Source: Nevskia sp964451925
GTDB taxonomy: Bacteria > Pseudomonadota > Gammaproteobacteria > Nevskiales > Nevskiaceae
Assembly (NCBI GenBank): GCA_964451925.1
Contig: CAYVKA010000019.1
Coordinates: forward strand, 8,475 to 72,474
Length of the DNA stretch: 64,000 nucleotides
Direction: 5' to 3'
Shown: piece after piece, positions 35,310 to 42,438 of the stretch
How the letters are laid out: each line of letters starts with the position of its first letter
Position numbering within the stretch: the first letter of the stretch is position 1
Translations under genes and position numbers: made by a program
Notes under the pieces: model-generated
Told to the model about the DNA's origin: nothing
Databases searched by the model: none
What the model saw: only the letters and a program-made list of their open reading frames with translations

Positions 35310-35990
35310 ATGCTGAGTCGCAGGCAGGTATTGGGGGGCTTTCTGGCGTCTGGGGTTGCCGGATGCGCGTCGAATCCGAATTCGACCGTCAGTTTGTTTT
35401 CCAAGACCGTCACCAGCAAAGGGCATTTGCCAGATGAATATCCCCTGAGTGCCGCGCAGATCCATGATATTCCCTATGCCACGATGGGCGTCCGTATCGC
35501 GAGCAACCCGCGGGCTGTGATCGTGCTGGCCACCGCGGAGGGGCATACCCTGCAGTGGGTCTCGGCTGATCACGTAATATTTGTGACACGTGATGGCTGG
35601 CTGCTGCGTACCCAGGGCATGCAGCGGGATTTGGCCGCCACGCGCTGGTTGCCGGACCCCGACCAGAATCCTCTGCGCAGCTTTGTGCAAACCGGAGTGG
35701 TGCCTTCCCCCGGCGTGTTCCGGGAAATCGACCTGGGCCATGCCAATGAACAAGGCATTGCCATTGAGTCGCGCTTCGAGGCCGGCAATGACGAAACGAT
35801 CGTCATCCAGGGACGAACCCGCCAGACCCGGCGGATCAACGAAATCGCCACCATGCACGCCTGGCGCTGGAAAACCCGCAACAGCTTCTGGCTTGATCCG
35901 CAGACCGGTCAGGTATGGCGCTCAGTGCAGCAATACTGCCCTGAAATCCCGCCGATCCAGTTCGAAGTGCTCAAGCCCGCGGCGATTTAG
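35310..35990 (+). CDS. gfcB: YjbF/GfcB-family outer-membrane lipoprotein
   Basis: A 226-residue lipoprotein. The signal MLSRRQVLGGFLASGVAGC ends in a lipobox cysteine (Cys19) and begins with a twin-arginine-like SRRQVL, so export may use Tat. The body (PYATMGVRIASNPRAVIVLATAEGHTLQWVSADHVIFVTRDGWLLRT, then WRWKTRNSFWLDPQTGQVWRSVQQYCPEIPPI) fits the YjbF/GfcB family of group 4 capsule and YjbEFGH loci, whose members help secrete polysaccharide. The ATG at 35310 follows an AGGAG ribosome site. The gene is followed by a terminator and the IS element, which separate it from gfcD. Confidence 0.85.
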   Translation: MLSRRQVLGGFLASGVAGCASNPNSTVSLFSKTVTSKGHLPDEYPLSAAQIHDIPYATMGVRIASNPRAVIVLATAEGHTLQWVSADHVIFVTRDGWLLRTQGMQRDLAATRWLPDPDQNPLRSFVQTGVVPSPGVFREIDLGHANEQGIAIESRFEAGNDETIVIQGRTRQTRRINEIATMHAWRWKTRNSFWLDPQTGQVWRSVQQYCPEIPPIQFEVLKPAAI

Positions 35991-36006
35991 ACCGCAAGAC
36001 CCAACA

Positions 36007-36034
36007 AAAAAGGCCGCCACTAGGCGGCCTTTTT
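36007..36034 (+). terminator. Rho-independent terminator of gfcB
   Basis: Perfect stem AAAAAGGCCGCC/GGCGGCCTTTTT (36007-36018, 36023-36034) with loop ACTA, starting 17 bases after the gfcB stop. A/T runs on both arms make it bidirectional. The IS element begins 9 bases later. Confidence 0.9.
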
Positions 36035-36042
36035 CGGACTGC

Positions 36043-36069
36043 TGACCCGTCCTGCCCTGGGTTGACACC
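36043..36069 (+). repeat. Left terminal inverted repeat of the IS3 element
   Basis: Starts TGACCCGTCCT and ends GTTGACACC, matching the complement of 37341-37367 with four mismatches in the middle. Confidence 0.9.
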
Positions 36070-36094
36070 TTTTCCACCGAGAAAAGGCGAGTCA

Positions 36095-36493
36095 ATGACG
36101 ACGGGCATCAAGCGGACGCAACGGGACTACACGCTAGCTTTTAAGCTGGCGGTGATCGAGCAGGTCGAAAAAGGCCAGCTGAGCTACAAACAGGCGCAGG
36201 AGCGGTATGGCATTCAGGGGCGGTCGACCGTACTGGTGTGGCTGCGCAAGCACGGGCGCCAAAGCTGGGGGATTGGGGCAATATCTCGATCCATGCCCTC
36301 GACCAAACCCTCAAGTGACAGTGCGCTGACCCCAGAGCAGCAGATCAAAGCTCTGGAGGTCCAACTGCAGCAAGCCCGGGAGAAAGCCCAGCTGTTCGAG
36401 GCGATGCTGGATGTCCTGAAGAAGGACTATGGGGTGCGCGTGGTAAAAAAGCCTTTGGGCAAGTCCTCTCGCAAAAGCTCGTCGAAGGCTTGA
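36095..36493 (+). CDS. IS3-family transposase OrfA
   Basis: A 132-residue DNA-binding subunit. The helix-turn-helix part is RDYTLAFKLAVIEQVEKGQLSYKQAQERYGIQGRSTVLVWLRKHG; a leucine-zipper-like helix follows (TPEQQIKALEVQLQQAREKAQLFEAML). The ATG at 36095 has a weak GGCGA ribosome site. Close to its end, an A6G run can shift ribosomes to orfB. Its stop overlaps the TTG from which orfB could also be read. Confidence 0.93.
   Translation: MTTGIKRTQRDYTLAFKLAVIEQVEKGQLSYKQAQERYGIQGRSTVLVWLRKHGRQSWGIGAISRSMPSTKPSSDSALTPEQQIKALEVQLQQAREKAQLFEAMLDVLKKDYGVRVVKKPLGKSSRKSSSKA
36445..36451 (+). promoter_or_regulatory. Programmed -1 frameshift site (A AAA AAG)
   Basis: In the orfA frame the codons are GTA AAA AAG, giving the X XXY YYZ heptamer A AAA AAG. 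The -1 frame (the orfB frame) is open through this point and onward, giving KKAFGQVLSQKLVEGLSVSRAC and then orfB. This is the usual way IS3 elements make the OrfAB transposase. Confidence 0.85.
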
Positions 36494-37341
36494 GCGTGAG
36501 CAGGGCTTGCCGCTACATCGGCATCAGTCGCCAGGCGTACTACAAAGGCCAGCAAAGCCAGCAGGAGCGGACCGAACAGACCAGCCAGGTGCTGGATCTG
36601 GTGCGCGCCCGGCGGTTGCGCCAGCCGCGCCTGGGAACGCGCAAACTGCACCATCTGCTGAGCCCGGTTTTGCAAGCGGCTGGCATCAAACTGGGGCGGG
36701 ATGCCCTGTTTGACCGGCTGCGTGAAGCCCAGCTGTTGGTGCCGCCGCGCCGGGCCTACCACAAGACCACGAACAGCCATCACCACTTCCGCCGGCATTC
36801 CAACCTGCTCAAAGCCGGGGAAGGCCAAGTCACCGCCAAGGCCTGCGAGCAGGTCTGGGTGGCCGACATCACCTATCTGCCCACGGCAGGTGCCTGTGTC
36901 TATTTGAGCCTGGTCACCGACGCCTACTCGCGCAAGATCGTCGGCTGGCATGTCCACGACAGCCTGCACGCCGAATCGGTCAGCCAGGCGCTACGGATGG
37001 CCCTGAAGGGGCGCCAAACCTGCCAAGTCCTGGTCCATCACTCCGATCACGGGATTCAATACTGCGCTGAGGATTACCAGAGCCTCCACCGTCGCCACGG
37101 CCTGACCTGCTCGATGACCGATGGCTACGACTGCTACCAGAATGCCCTGGCCGAGCGGGTCAACGGCATCCTGAAAACCGAGCTTTTGCTGCAACGCCCC
37201 GCCGATCTGGTCCAGGCCACCCGGATGGTGCGGGAATCCGTGGCCATCTACAACAGCGAGCGTCCTCATCTATCCTTGAATATGAAGACGCCCGATGCGG
37301 TGCATCGGGCGTCCTTGGTACAGCTTTCACCCACCCAATAG
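36490..37341 (+). CDS. IS3-family transposase OrfB (DDE catalytic domain)
   Basis: A 283-residue catalytic region, made mainly as a fusion with OrfA by frameshift. The N-terminal HTH_21-like helix (SRACRYIGISRQAYYK) is followed by the rve integrase core with the acidic triad: Asp in WVADITYL, Asp in HHSDHGIQY and Glu in ALAERVNGILK. The C-terminus RPHLSLNMKTPDAVH is standard. A TTG at 36490 overlapping the orfA stop may give weak independent expression. No stop or frameshift is visible, so it appears functional. Confidence 0.93.
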   Translation: MSVSRACRYIGISRQAYYKGQQSQQERTEQTSQVLDLVRARRLRQPRLGTRKLHHLLSPVLQAAGIKLGRDALFDRLREAQLLVPPRRAYHKTTNSHHHFRRHSNLLKAGEGQVTAKACEQVWVADITYLPTAGACVYLSLVTDAYSRKIVGWHVHDSLHAESVSQALRMALKGRQTCQVLVHHSDHGIQYCAEDYQSLHRRHGLTCSMTDGYDCYQNALAERVNGILKTELLLQRPADLVQATRMVRESVAIYNSERPHLSLNMKTPDAVHRASLVQLSPTQ

Positions 37342-37367
37342 GTGTCAACCAGGGCTAGGACGGGTCA
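37341..37367 (-). repeat. Right terminal inverted repeat of the IS3 element
   Basis: Begins GGTGTCAACC and ends CGGGTCA; complementary to 36043-36069 at 23 of 27 positions. It ends only 9 bases from the stop of the gfcA-like gene. Confidence 0.9.
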
Positions 37368-37376
37368 CACTCAAAG

Positions 37377-37619
37377 TTACTTGGTGGTGCTGGTCGAGGT
37401 GGAAGTCGCGGTGCTGGTGTTGCTGGCCGAACCGGCCACAACCGCGCCGAGGACCGCCGCGCCGCCCACGCCAACTGCGACAATGGTCGCAACGGACCCG
37501 CTGGCAATGCTGGAGCCGGCGGTGCTAGAGCCGGCTGCCACACCGGTGTCTTCGGCAAAAATGGTCGGCGTGCTAAGAGCCAGGGTGGCCAGTGCGACTG
37601 CTTTAAGAACCGTATTCAT
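37377..37619 (-). CDS. gfcA: GfcA/YjbE-like small Ser/Thr/Ala-rich exported protein
   Basis: An 80-residue protein with an N-terminal signal peptide (MNTVLKAVALATLALSTPTIFA, cut after FA) and a mature part made mostly of Ala, Gly, Ser, Thr and Val, with one hydrophobic stretch and a Thr/Ser tail. Size and composition resemble GfcA/YjbE, the first gene of the group 4 capsule/yjb locus, though sequences of this kind align poorly. The ATG follows a GGAGAG ribosome site. In E. coli it points the same way as gfcB-D; here it is on the opposite strand, beside the IS element. Confidence 0.65.
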   Translation of the reverse strand: MNTVLKAVALATLALSTPTIFAEDTGVAAGSSTAGSSIASGSVATIVAVGVGGAAVLGAVVAGSASNTSTATSTSTSTTK

Positions 37620-38038
37620 AACGCCTCTCCATTATTCCTGAACGATAGCTAAGTCGTGAAGGGCTCCGCCCTTACCGATAGAGTATACCTGATGTGCAGT
37701 TCTGCCAACACCCGGTGGCCTTGTCGCCACATGGATTCGAGAGCAAATATCTGGCCAAGTTTGCCAACTGCATCACACTGGAAGGTGGCCTGGGGCCACG
37801 CGTTGGGCGGGCTGAAAAAAGTTCTGACAATTAAAGTCTTATGCCCAGGGCTGGGCTGAGGATTTTTTCCGGCTGACATGACAGAATAGCCTTAGCTAGA
37901 ACCGCACCACGCCTGTCGGCTGTCGCAGTCTGGGTAAGGCGTTCAGGTTTTTTTGCACGGACCAATGCGGCAGGCCCAGGAACTCGACCGCTGCAAATCC
38001 AACCCCAACGGGGGCGGATTACTTGCCCGGCCAACAAC
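37620..38038. other. Intergenic region between gfcA-like gene and gfcD
   Basis: About 420 bases without a supported gene. It contains short dyads: AAGGGC-TCC-GCCCTT (37659-37673, in the leader of the minus-strand gene) and GTGGCC-TGG-GGCCAC (37785-37799). The promoters of the divergent genes must lie here but no clear -35/-10 pair was found. Small open frames on both strands (for example 37649-37879) show no protein-like pattern. No trace of gfcC was recognised. Confidence 0.5.
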
Positions 38039-40372
38039 TTGATCGCAAGAGACCAGAAATTGCGGGGTTTACTTTTGAGTTTTCGTTCTGGATCGCCATT
38101 CGCTGCCCGCGGTCAGGTGCTGCTTGCTCTTGTGCTGTTTGCTGCAGCGGGTGAGGCTGGCGCTGCCAATTTCGATAACCTGTTTGCCGGCGCGAATGAT
38201 TTCGGCAATGCGGGCCTTTTGCAGACGCCGACCGCCCGCATGCGTCCGGAAGGGGATTTCGGCCTCGGTGTTTCCACTGTCAGGCCCTATAACCAGCTTT
38301 ACTTCTTCGTACAGCCATTGCCCTGGCTGGAAACAACCGTTCGCTATGTAGACGTCACCAACCGCTTCTACAGCAGCGATCCAAGTTTCAGCGGAGGACA
38401 GCACTACAAGCACCGTGGTGTGGACGCCAAAATTCGCCTCCTCGACGAGGGAAGGCTTTGGCCCTCCATCGCATTGGGTGTGCAAGACGTGGGTGGCACG
38501 GGCTTGTTTTCGAGCGAATACCTGGTCAGCAGCTATCACTACTACGATTTCGACTTCTCATTTGGCCTGGGTTGGGGGCGACTGGGCGCGCGCGGTGGAA
38601 TCCGCAATCCGCTAGCCCTGATTTCCAGCCATTTCGATCAGGAGCGATTCACGGCGAATACAGCGGGAGCGCTCAATAGCAGCCGCCTGTTCTCCGGTCA
38701 CGATATCGGGCCGTTCGGTGGCGCGGAGTGGAACACGCCGGTCAGGGGGCTTGCGCTGCGGCTTGAGTACGATGGAAACGACTACCACCATGAGCCCCTA
38801 GATGACAACCAGAAGGTGAATTCGCCCCTCAACATCGGGTTGGCGTACAGGGGACTTTCCGGAGTGGATCTCGGTGTGGGCTATGAGCGCGGCAACGTTG
38901 TGATGGGGCGCATCGCAATCTACACCAACTTCCAAACTCTTCGTGGCGTGGCCAAGACTGCGGATCCTGCTCCGACTCCGGTTGCGCAGCCTGCGGCTTC
39001 AGCTGCGCTAGAAACAGATCGCACCTCCTCTACACCAGAAACTCTGGGCGTCAATGCGGTTGCCGCCCCTTCGCCCAATGCGCCTCTGCTATCCGATGCA
39101 GCGGCCTTGCATGCAGTTCAAGCTGGTGGGGCCAAGAGCGGGGAGGTATCCAGCGAGGAACAACACGAATTTGTGCTCAAGCTCCGGGCGGCGCTCAAAC
39201 AACAGGGCTTTGAACTGGTGGCGCTGGACTATGATGGCTTCGTGAAGGACGTGCGGGTGTGGCTTAGTCAAGACAGGTACAGGAATCCTGCAAAAGCAGT
39301 CGGTCGCACCGCGCGTGCGCTCGCGGATACGGCGCCAAGCGAGATTTCCAAGTTCACGCTCGTATTTGTCGATCAGGGGATGGAAAACTATCGGGCCGAG
39401 GTCTATCGCCAGGACTTCGAGAAGGCCGCGCACGACAATGATCCCGACGGTGCTTTGGCGTCGGTGGTTTTGAAAGGGCCGGGGGACGGCTTCGCCTCGG
39501 CCCAGTACTTTGACGGCACGAGATTCCCGAAGTTTTCCTGGGATACAGGGCCTGCGGTGCGCCAGAGCGTGGGCGGGCCCGATACCTTCTATGCGGGCCA
39601 GTTGTACTGGAAGCTGGGTGGAGCCGTCGCGGTTACCGACCATCTCAATTTCACCGGCGTGGCCGGGTTCAACATTATCAACAACTTCGATCAGATCAAG
39701 TTGCAGTCAAACAGCGTCTTGCCGCATGTGCGCAGCGATATCGTCAAGTATCTGCAGCAGGGCTCGGATGGGCTGATCAACCTGGAGTCGGACTACACCT
39801 GGTCTCCATTTCCGGATTGGTATCATAGGCTCTCACTGGGCATTTTCGAAGAAATGTATGGCGGCGTGGCGACTGAATTGCTCTATCGCCCGTACGGGCG
39901 CAGCTGGGCCATGGCCTTCGACATCAACCGCGTGAAGCAGCGCGGCTACGACGAGACATTCGATTTCCTACCCTATATTGTGACCACCGGGCACGTGGCG
40001 TTGTACTACAAGCCCGGCTATTACAATCTGCTATTCAAGCTTAGTGCAGGCCAGTATCTGGCTCGCGATCGCGGCGGTACGGTGGATATTTCGCGGGAAT
40101 TCGACAGCGGCGTGCGCGTCGGAATTTTTGCCACCAAAACCAATGTTTCGTCGGCCCAGTTCGGCGAGGGTTCGTTCGACAAGGGCTTGTATATCTCGGT
40201 GCCCCTTGACCTGTTCTTTGCCCAATCCTCGCGGCGAGAGGCAGGCTTTACGTTCAGGCCGCTTACGCGCGACGGTGGGCAGATGGTTTACGATGGACCG
40301 GAGTTGTACTTCACGGTGAAGGACGGTCAGCCTGACGACTTCGCCCGAGGTGCTTCGGATTTGCTCAAATAG
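38039..40372 (+). CDS. gfcD: YjbH/GfcD-family outer-membrane polysaccharide secretion protein
   Basis: A protein of up to 777 residues. A signal peptide (VLLALVLFAAAGEAGA) is followed by the YjbH pattern FGNAGLLQTPTARMRPEGDFGLGVS and many alternating beta-strand segments with aromatic residues (YYDFDFSFGLGWGRLG; YKPGYYNLLFKLSAGQYLARDRGGTVDISREFDSGVRVGIFATKTN) typical of an outer-membrane beta-barrel, with a Pro/Ala-rich linker near 305-345. YjbH/GfcD proteins are thought to pass polysaccharide across the outer membrane. No ATG is available; the TTG at 38039 or a later TTG (about codons 8 or 12) may be the start. It stands alone, split from gfcB by the IS. Confidence 0.85.
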   Translation: MIARDQKLRGLLLSFRSGSPFAARGQVLLALVLFAAAGEAGAANFDNLFAGANDFGNAGLLQTPTARMRPEGDFGLGVSTVRPYNQLYFFVQPLPWLETTVRYVDVTNRFYSSDPSFSGGQHYKHRGVDAKIRLLDEGRLWPSIALGVQDVGGTGLFSSEYLVSSYHYYDFDFSFGLGWGRLGARGGIRNPLALISSHFDQERFTANTAGALNSSRLFSGHDIGPFGGAEWNTPVRGLALRLEYDGNDYHHEPLDDNQKVNSPLNIGLAYRGLSGVDLGVGYERGNVVMGRIAIYTNFQTLRGVAKTADPAPTPVAQPAASAALETDRTSSTPETLGVNAVAAPSPNAPLLSDAAALHAVQAGGAKSGEVSSEEQHEFVLKLRAALKQQGFELVALDYDGFVKDVRVWLSQDRYRNPAKAVGRTARALADTAPSEISKFTLVFVDQGMENYRAEVYRQDFEKAAHDNDPDGALASVVLKGPGDGFASAQYFDGTRFPKFSWDTGPAVRQSVGGPDTFYAGQLYWKLGGAVAVTDHLNFTGVAGFNIINNFDQIKLQSNSVLPHVRSDIVKYLQQGSDGLINLESDYTWSPFPDWYHRLSLGIFEEMYGGVATELLYRPYGRSWAMAFDINRVKQRGYDETFDFLPYIVTTGHVALYYKPGYYNLLFKLSAGQYLARDRGGTVDISREFDSGVRVGIFATKTNVSSAQFGEGSFDKGLYISVPLDLFFAQSSRREAGFTFRPLTRDGGQMVYDGPELYFTVKDGQPDDFARGASDLLK

Positions 40373-40412
40373 GAGTGCGGCAGCCAACGGGGGTGGAAGT
40401 AAGCCCCTAAAT

Positions 40413-40844
40413 TTAAATGCGCTTAATCCACTCCGCCGTACAGCGTTCAATGTCCTCGAAGGCCTGATCGAACGCAGGCTTGGGTAGTCGATAAGGGTCT
40501 GATATATCGATGTTTTGTAACCAACGGCCCAGTTTGTGCGTGCGCCCTTGGAGTTGCGGATAGCGCAAGCGAATCCATTCACTATGAGTATGATCAAGGG
40601 TGAGAATCAGATCCGCTGCGCTCAGCAGAGATTGCGATGCTTGTTGCGCGCGATGGGTAACAATGTCGAATCCATGCTCCCCCGCGACCAGTTGCGCTAA
40701 GGGATCGGCAGGGTGATTTACCAAGGCCGCGATGCCGGCGGAGCAGATCTCGACCCCGCTATTGAGGCGGTGCCGCAGCAGCGCTTCTGCCATCGGGCTT
40801 CTGCAGATGTTGCCGGTACAGATGACCACTATTTTGTGAAACAT
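40413..40844 (-). CDS. wzb: Low-molecular-weight protein-tyrosine phosphatase (Wzb type)
   Basis: A 143-residue phosphatase. The P-loop C-x5-R-S is CTGNICRSP with Cys9 and Arg15; the general-acid Asp lies in DISDPYR near residue 116. This size and pattern fit Wzb/Etp, which dephosphorylate the Wzc-type tyrosine kinase that sets polysaccharide chain length. The matching kinase (wzc) is on the other strand 1.6 kb to the right, so a Wzb-Wzc pair is inferred. The start ATG is at 40842-40844. It is divergent from the main operon and converges on gfcD. Confidence 0.9.
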   Translation of the reverse strand: MFHKIVVICTGNICRSPMAEALLRHRLNSGVEICSAGIAALVNHPADPLAQLVAGEHGFDIVTHRAQQASQSLLSAADLILTLDHTHSEWIRLRYPQLQGRTHKLGRWLQNIDISDPYRLPKPAFDQAFEDIERCTAEWIKRI

Positions 40845-40951
40845 ATCACACTATTTTTAGCAGAATGGATTTGGTGCTTGAAATACAGGCATTATAGTTT
40901 AGTTTTTGTTGCAGACAGCTAGAAATTAATGTGCAGTCATGATATCGAAAG

Positions 40952-40961
40952 AGAACGTTCT
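40952..40961. promoter_or_regulatory. Perfect 10-base palindrome AGAACGTTCT in the wzb-wza intergenic region
   Basis: A perfect dyad located between the divergent wzb and wza genes, 43 bases upstream of the wza -35 box. It could be a regulator site; no regulator is identified. Confidence 0.35.
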
Positions 40962-41004
40962 GAAAGAATTTATAAGTGTCGAAATAGAATGGCGATCTAT
41001 AGAT

Positions 41005-41034
41005 TTCACGGCTGTAATATTACTCAGATACAAT
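41005..41034 (+). promoter_or_regulatory. Promoter of the exopolysaccharide operon
   Basis: TTCACG (41005-41010) and TACAAT (41029-41034), 18 bases apart, match sigma-70 boxes at 4/6 and 5/6. Transcription from about 41041 would leave a leader of about 98 bases before the wza GTG. Confidence 0.55.
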
Positions 41035-41074
41035 AGTTGCCATTTTTGACGTTCAGGTTGGGCGATAGCTCGGG

Positions 41075-41085
41075 GGCGGTCGGCT
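41075..41085 (+). promoter_or_regulatory. ops/JUMPstart-like element in the operon leader
   Basis: GGCGGTCGGCT, preceded by GCTCGGG, resembles the ops core GGCGGTAGYNT that recruits RfaH to long polysaccharide operons, with an A to C change at position 7. It is about 35 bases into the predicted leader, the expected place for such a signal. Confidence 0.35.
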
Positions 41086-41113
41086 AATTGCGCCCGCTCC
41101 CTCAGGCGCAATT
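41086..41113 (+). repeat. Perfect inverted repeat in the wza leader
   Basis: AATTGCGCC (41086-41094) and GGCGCAATT (41105-41113) can pair as a 9-base stem with a 10-base loop, directly after the ops-like element and 25 bases before wza. It has no T-run, so it is more likely a leader or mRNA-control hairpin than a full terminator. Confidence 0.6.
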
Positions 41114-41138
41114 CCAATTCCAAATTTAATCATTTATC

Positions 41139-42314
41139 GTGCGACTACAAACTTTGATTTCGCGAGTGGCTGCCTTTGCTCTATTGGGGGGGCTTTGCGG
41201 CTGCACTGACCTGATTGCGGGCCTGAATATCCATGAGGGGAATGCAGGCACCCACGAGTTTCGTGTTGTTTCCGATGAGCGCGATAATAACTATAAAGTG
41301 ATCAGAGCGGAGCCTACGCCGGCCTACGAAATTGTTCCGATCACAGCCGATGTGCTCCGCAGCTTGGCGCAGAATCAGGATGTGGACGAGTTCGAGAGGA
41401 TGCCGTCGCTGCTGCCATCCAATGTGCCTCTGGAATACAAGGTTGGTCCAGGCGATATTTTCTTTGTGGTGGTCTGGGATCATCCCGAATTGACCGCGCC
41501 GTATACGGGGCTGACTAGCGATCTCAGTAGTCAAGGACGCTTGATCGCGGCAGATGGGACTGCGTTTTATCCTTACGTCGGCACTTTCAAAGCCGCGGGG
41601 CTAACGGCTGGTGAATTACGCAAATACATATCGGAACATCTAAAGTCAGTTATTCAAAACCCGCAGGTTGATGTGCGCGTTGTGGGCTATCGTGCCGGAC
41701 GTATTGAGGTGACCGGAGAGGTTGCAAAGCCCGGGACGTTGAATTTTGACGACACACCCAAAGGGGTTCTTCAAGCAATCGATGCCGCGGGCGGATTGAC
41801 CGCGGCCGCCAGTAGACGACGGGCAATTTTGGAGCGCGATGGGGTCATTCACGTAATTGATCTGGCTGGGTTGCTGTCAGGCAATCGCTTGGTGTCCAAC
41901 CCCGAATTGCACCCAGGTGACGTGCTGCATATACCCGACACCTCCAATGATCAAGTATTCATTCTTGGGGAAGTAGGTAAACAGGCGCCGGTGGTAATCC
42001 AGCAGGATTCGCTGACCCTGATTCAGGCGGTAAGCCAGGCAGGGGGCATTGATGACGTAAAAGGCAAGGCTTCAGGACTACTTGTGTTCCGCCCGCAGCG
42101 GACGGCTGACTCCAGCGTTACCGCGCGAATTTTTACTCTCAACCTTTCCAAGCCGGAAGGTATGCTGCTGGCCAGCCAATTCCAACTCCGGCCACGCGAT
42201 GTGGTCTATATCAAGGCCACGGCTTTCGCGCAGTACAATTCGATCATTAACGAATTGTTGCCGACAGTCACAACAATTTACGAACTCAATTCGCTGCACC
42301 AATTCATAAAATGA
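41139..42314 (+). CDS. wza: Outer-membrane polysaccharide export lipoprotein Wza
   Basis: A 391-residue translocon protein. It has a signal peptide with a lipobox (ALLGGLCGC, Cys23), a polysaccharide export domain (EYKVGPGDIFFVVVWDHPELT) and SLBB domains (VTGEVAKPGTLNF; VFILGEVGKQAPVVI), ending in a region with the amphipathic helix that forms the outer-membrane pore in Wza. Size fits Wza (379). It starts with GTG. First gene of the operon, 124 bases before wzc. Confidence 0.95.
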   Translation: MRLQTLISRVAAFALLGGLCGCTDLIAGLNIHEGNAGTHEFRVVSDERDNNYKVIRAEPTPAYEIVPITADVLRSLAQNQDVDEFERMPSLLPSNVPLEYKVGPGDIFFVVVWDHPELTAPYTGLTSDLSSQGRLIAADGTAFYPYVGTFKAAGLTAGELRKYISEHLKSVIQNPQVDVRVVGYRAGRIEVTGEVAKPGTLNFDDTPKGVLQAIDAAGGLTAAASRRRAILERDGVIHVIDLAGLLSGNRLVSNPELHPGDVLHIPDTSNDQVFILGEVGKQAPVVIQQDSLTLIQAVSQAGGIDDVKGKASGLLVFRPQRTADSSVTARIFTLNLSKPEGMLLASQFQLRPRDVVYIKATAFAQYNSIINELLPTVTTIYELNSLHQFIK

Positions 42315-42438
42315 GGCCCTGAAAGGCGTTGATGCGGTTTCGACGCGTCGGACTCCTTCAGATCTACGCCAGTACAGCTGGATAGCTTGGCATTGGCTCT
42401 TGCTCTGATTTTGAAAGCTTCCTCAAGGTTCACAAAGA

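Larger units (their letters stand above)
36043..37367 (+). mobile_element. IS3-family insertion sequence (about 1.3 kb), intact
   Basis: The element is bounded by 27-base inverted repeats (36043-36069 and 37341-37367) that agree at 23 of 27 positions and end in TG...CA, typical of IS3 ends. It contains overlapping orfA and orfB with complete DDE residues and a slippery site, so it looks active. ACT occurs just outside each end (36038-36040, 37369-37371) as a possible 3-base target duplication, but it is offset by two bases on the left and one on the right. It lies between gfcB and the gfcA-like gene, away from either coding sequence. Confidence 0.93.

Noticed and set aside
36038..37371. ACT flanks of the IS as a firm target-site duplication
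   Set aside because: The copies are not directly next to the inverted repeats and three bases match easily by chance.
37649..37879. A 76-codon minus-strand frame between the gfcA-like gene and gfcD
   Set aside because: No ribosome site, no family pattern, in a region of short dyads.
41086..41113. Hairpin before wza as a terminator
   Set aside because: The stem has no following T-run, so intrinsic termination is unlikely; kept as a leader hairpin.
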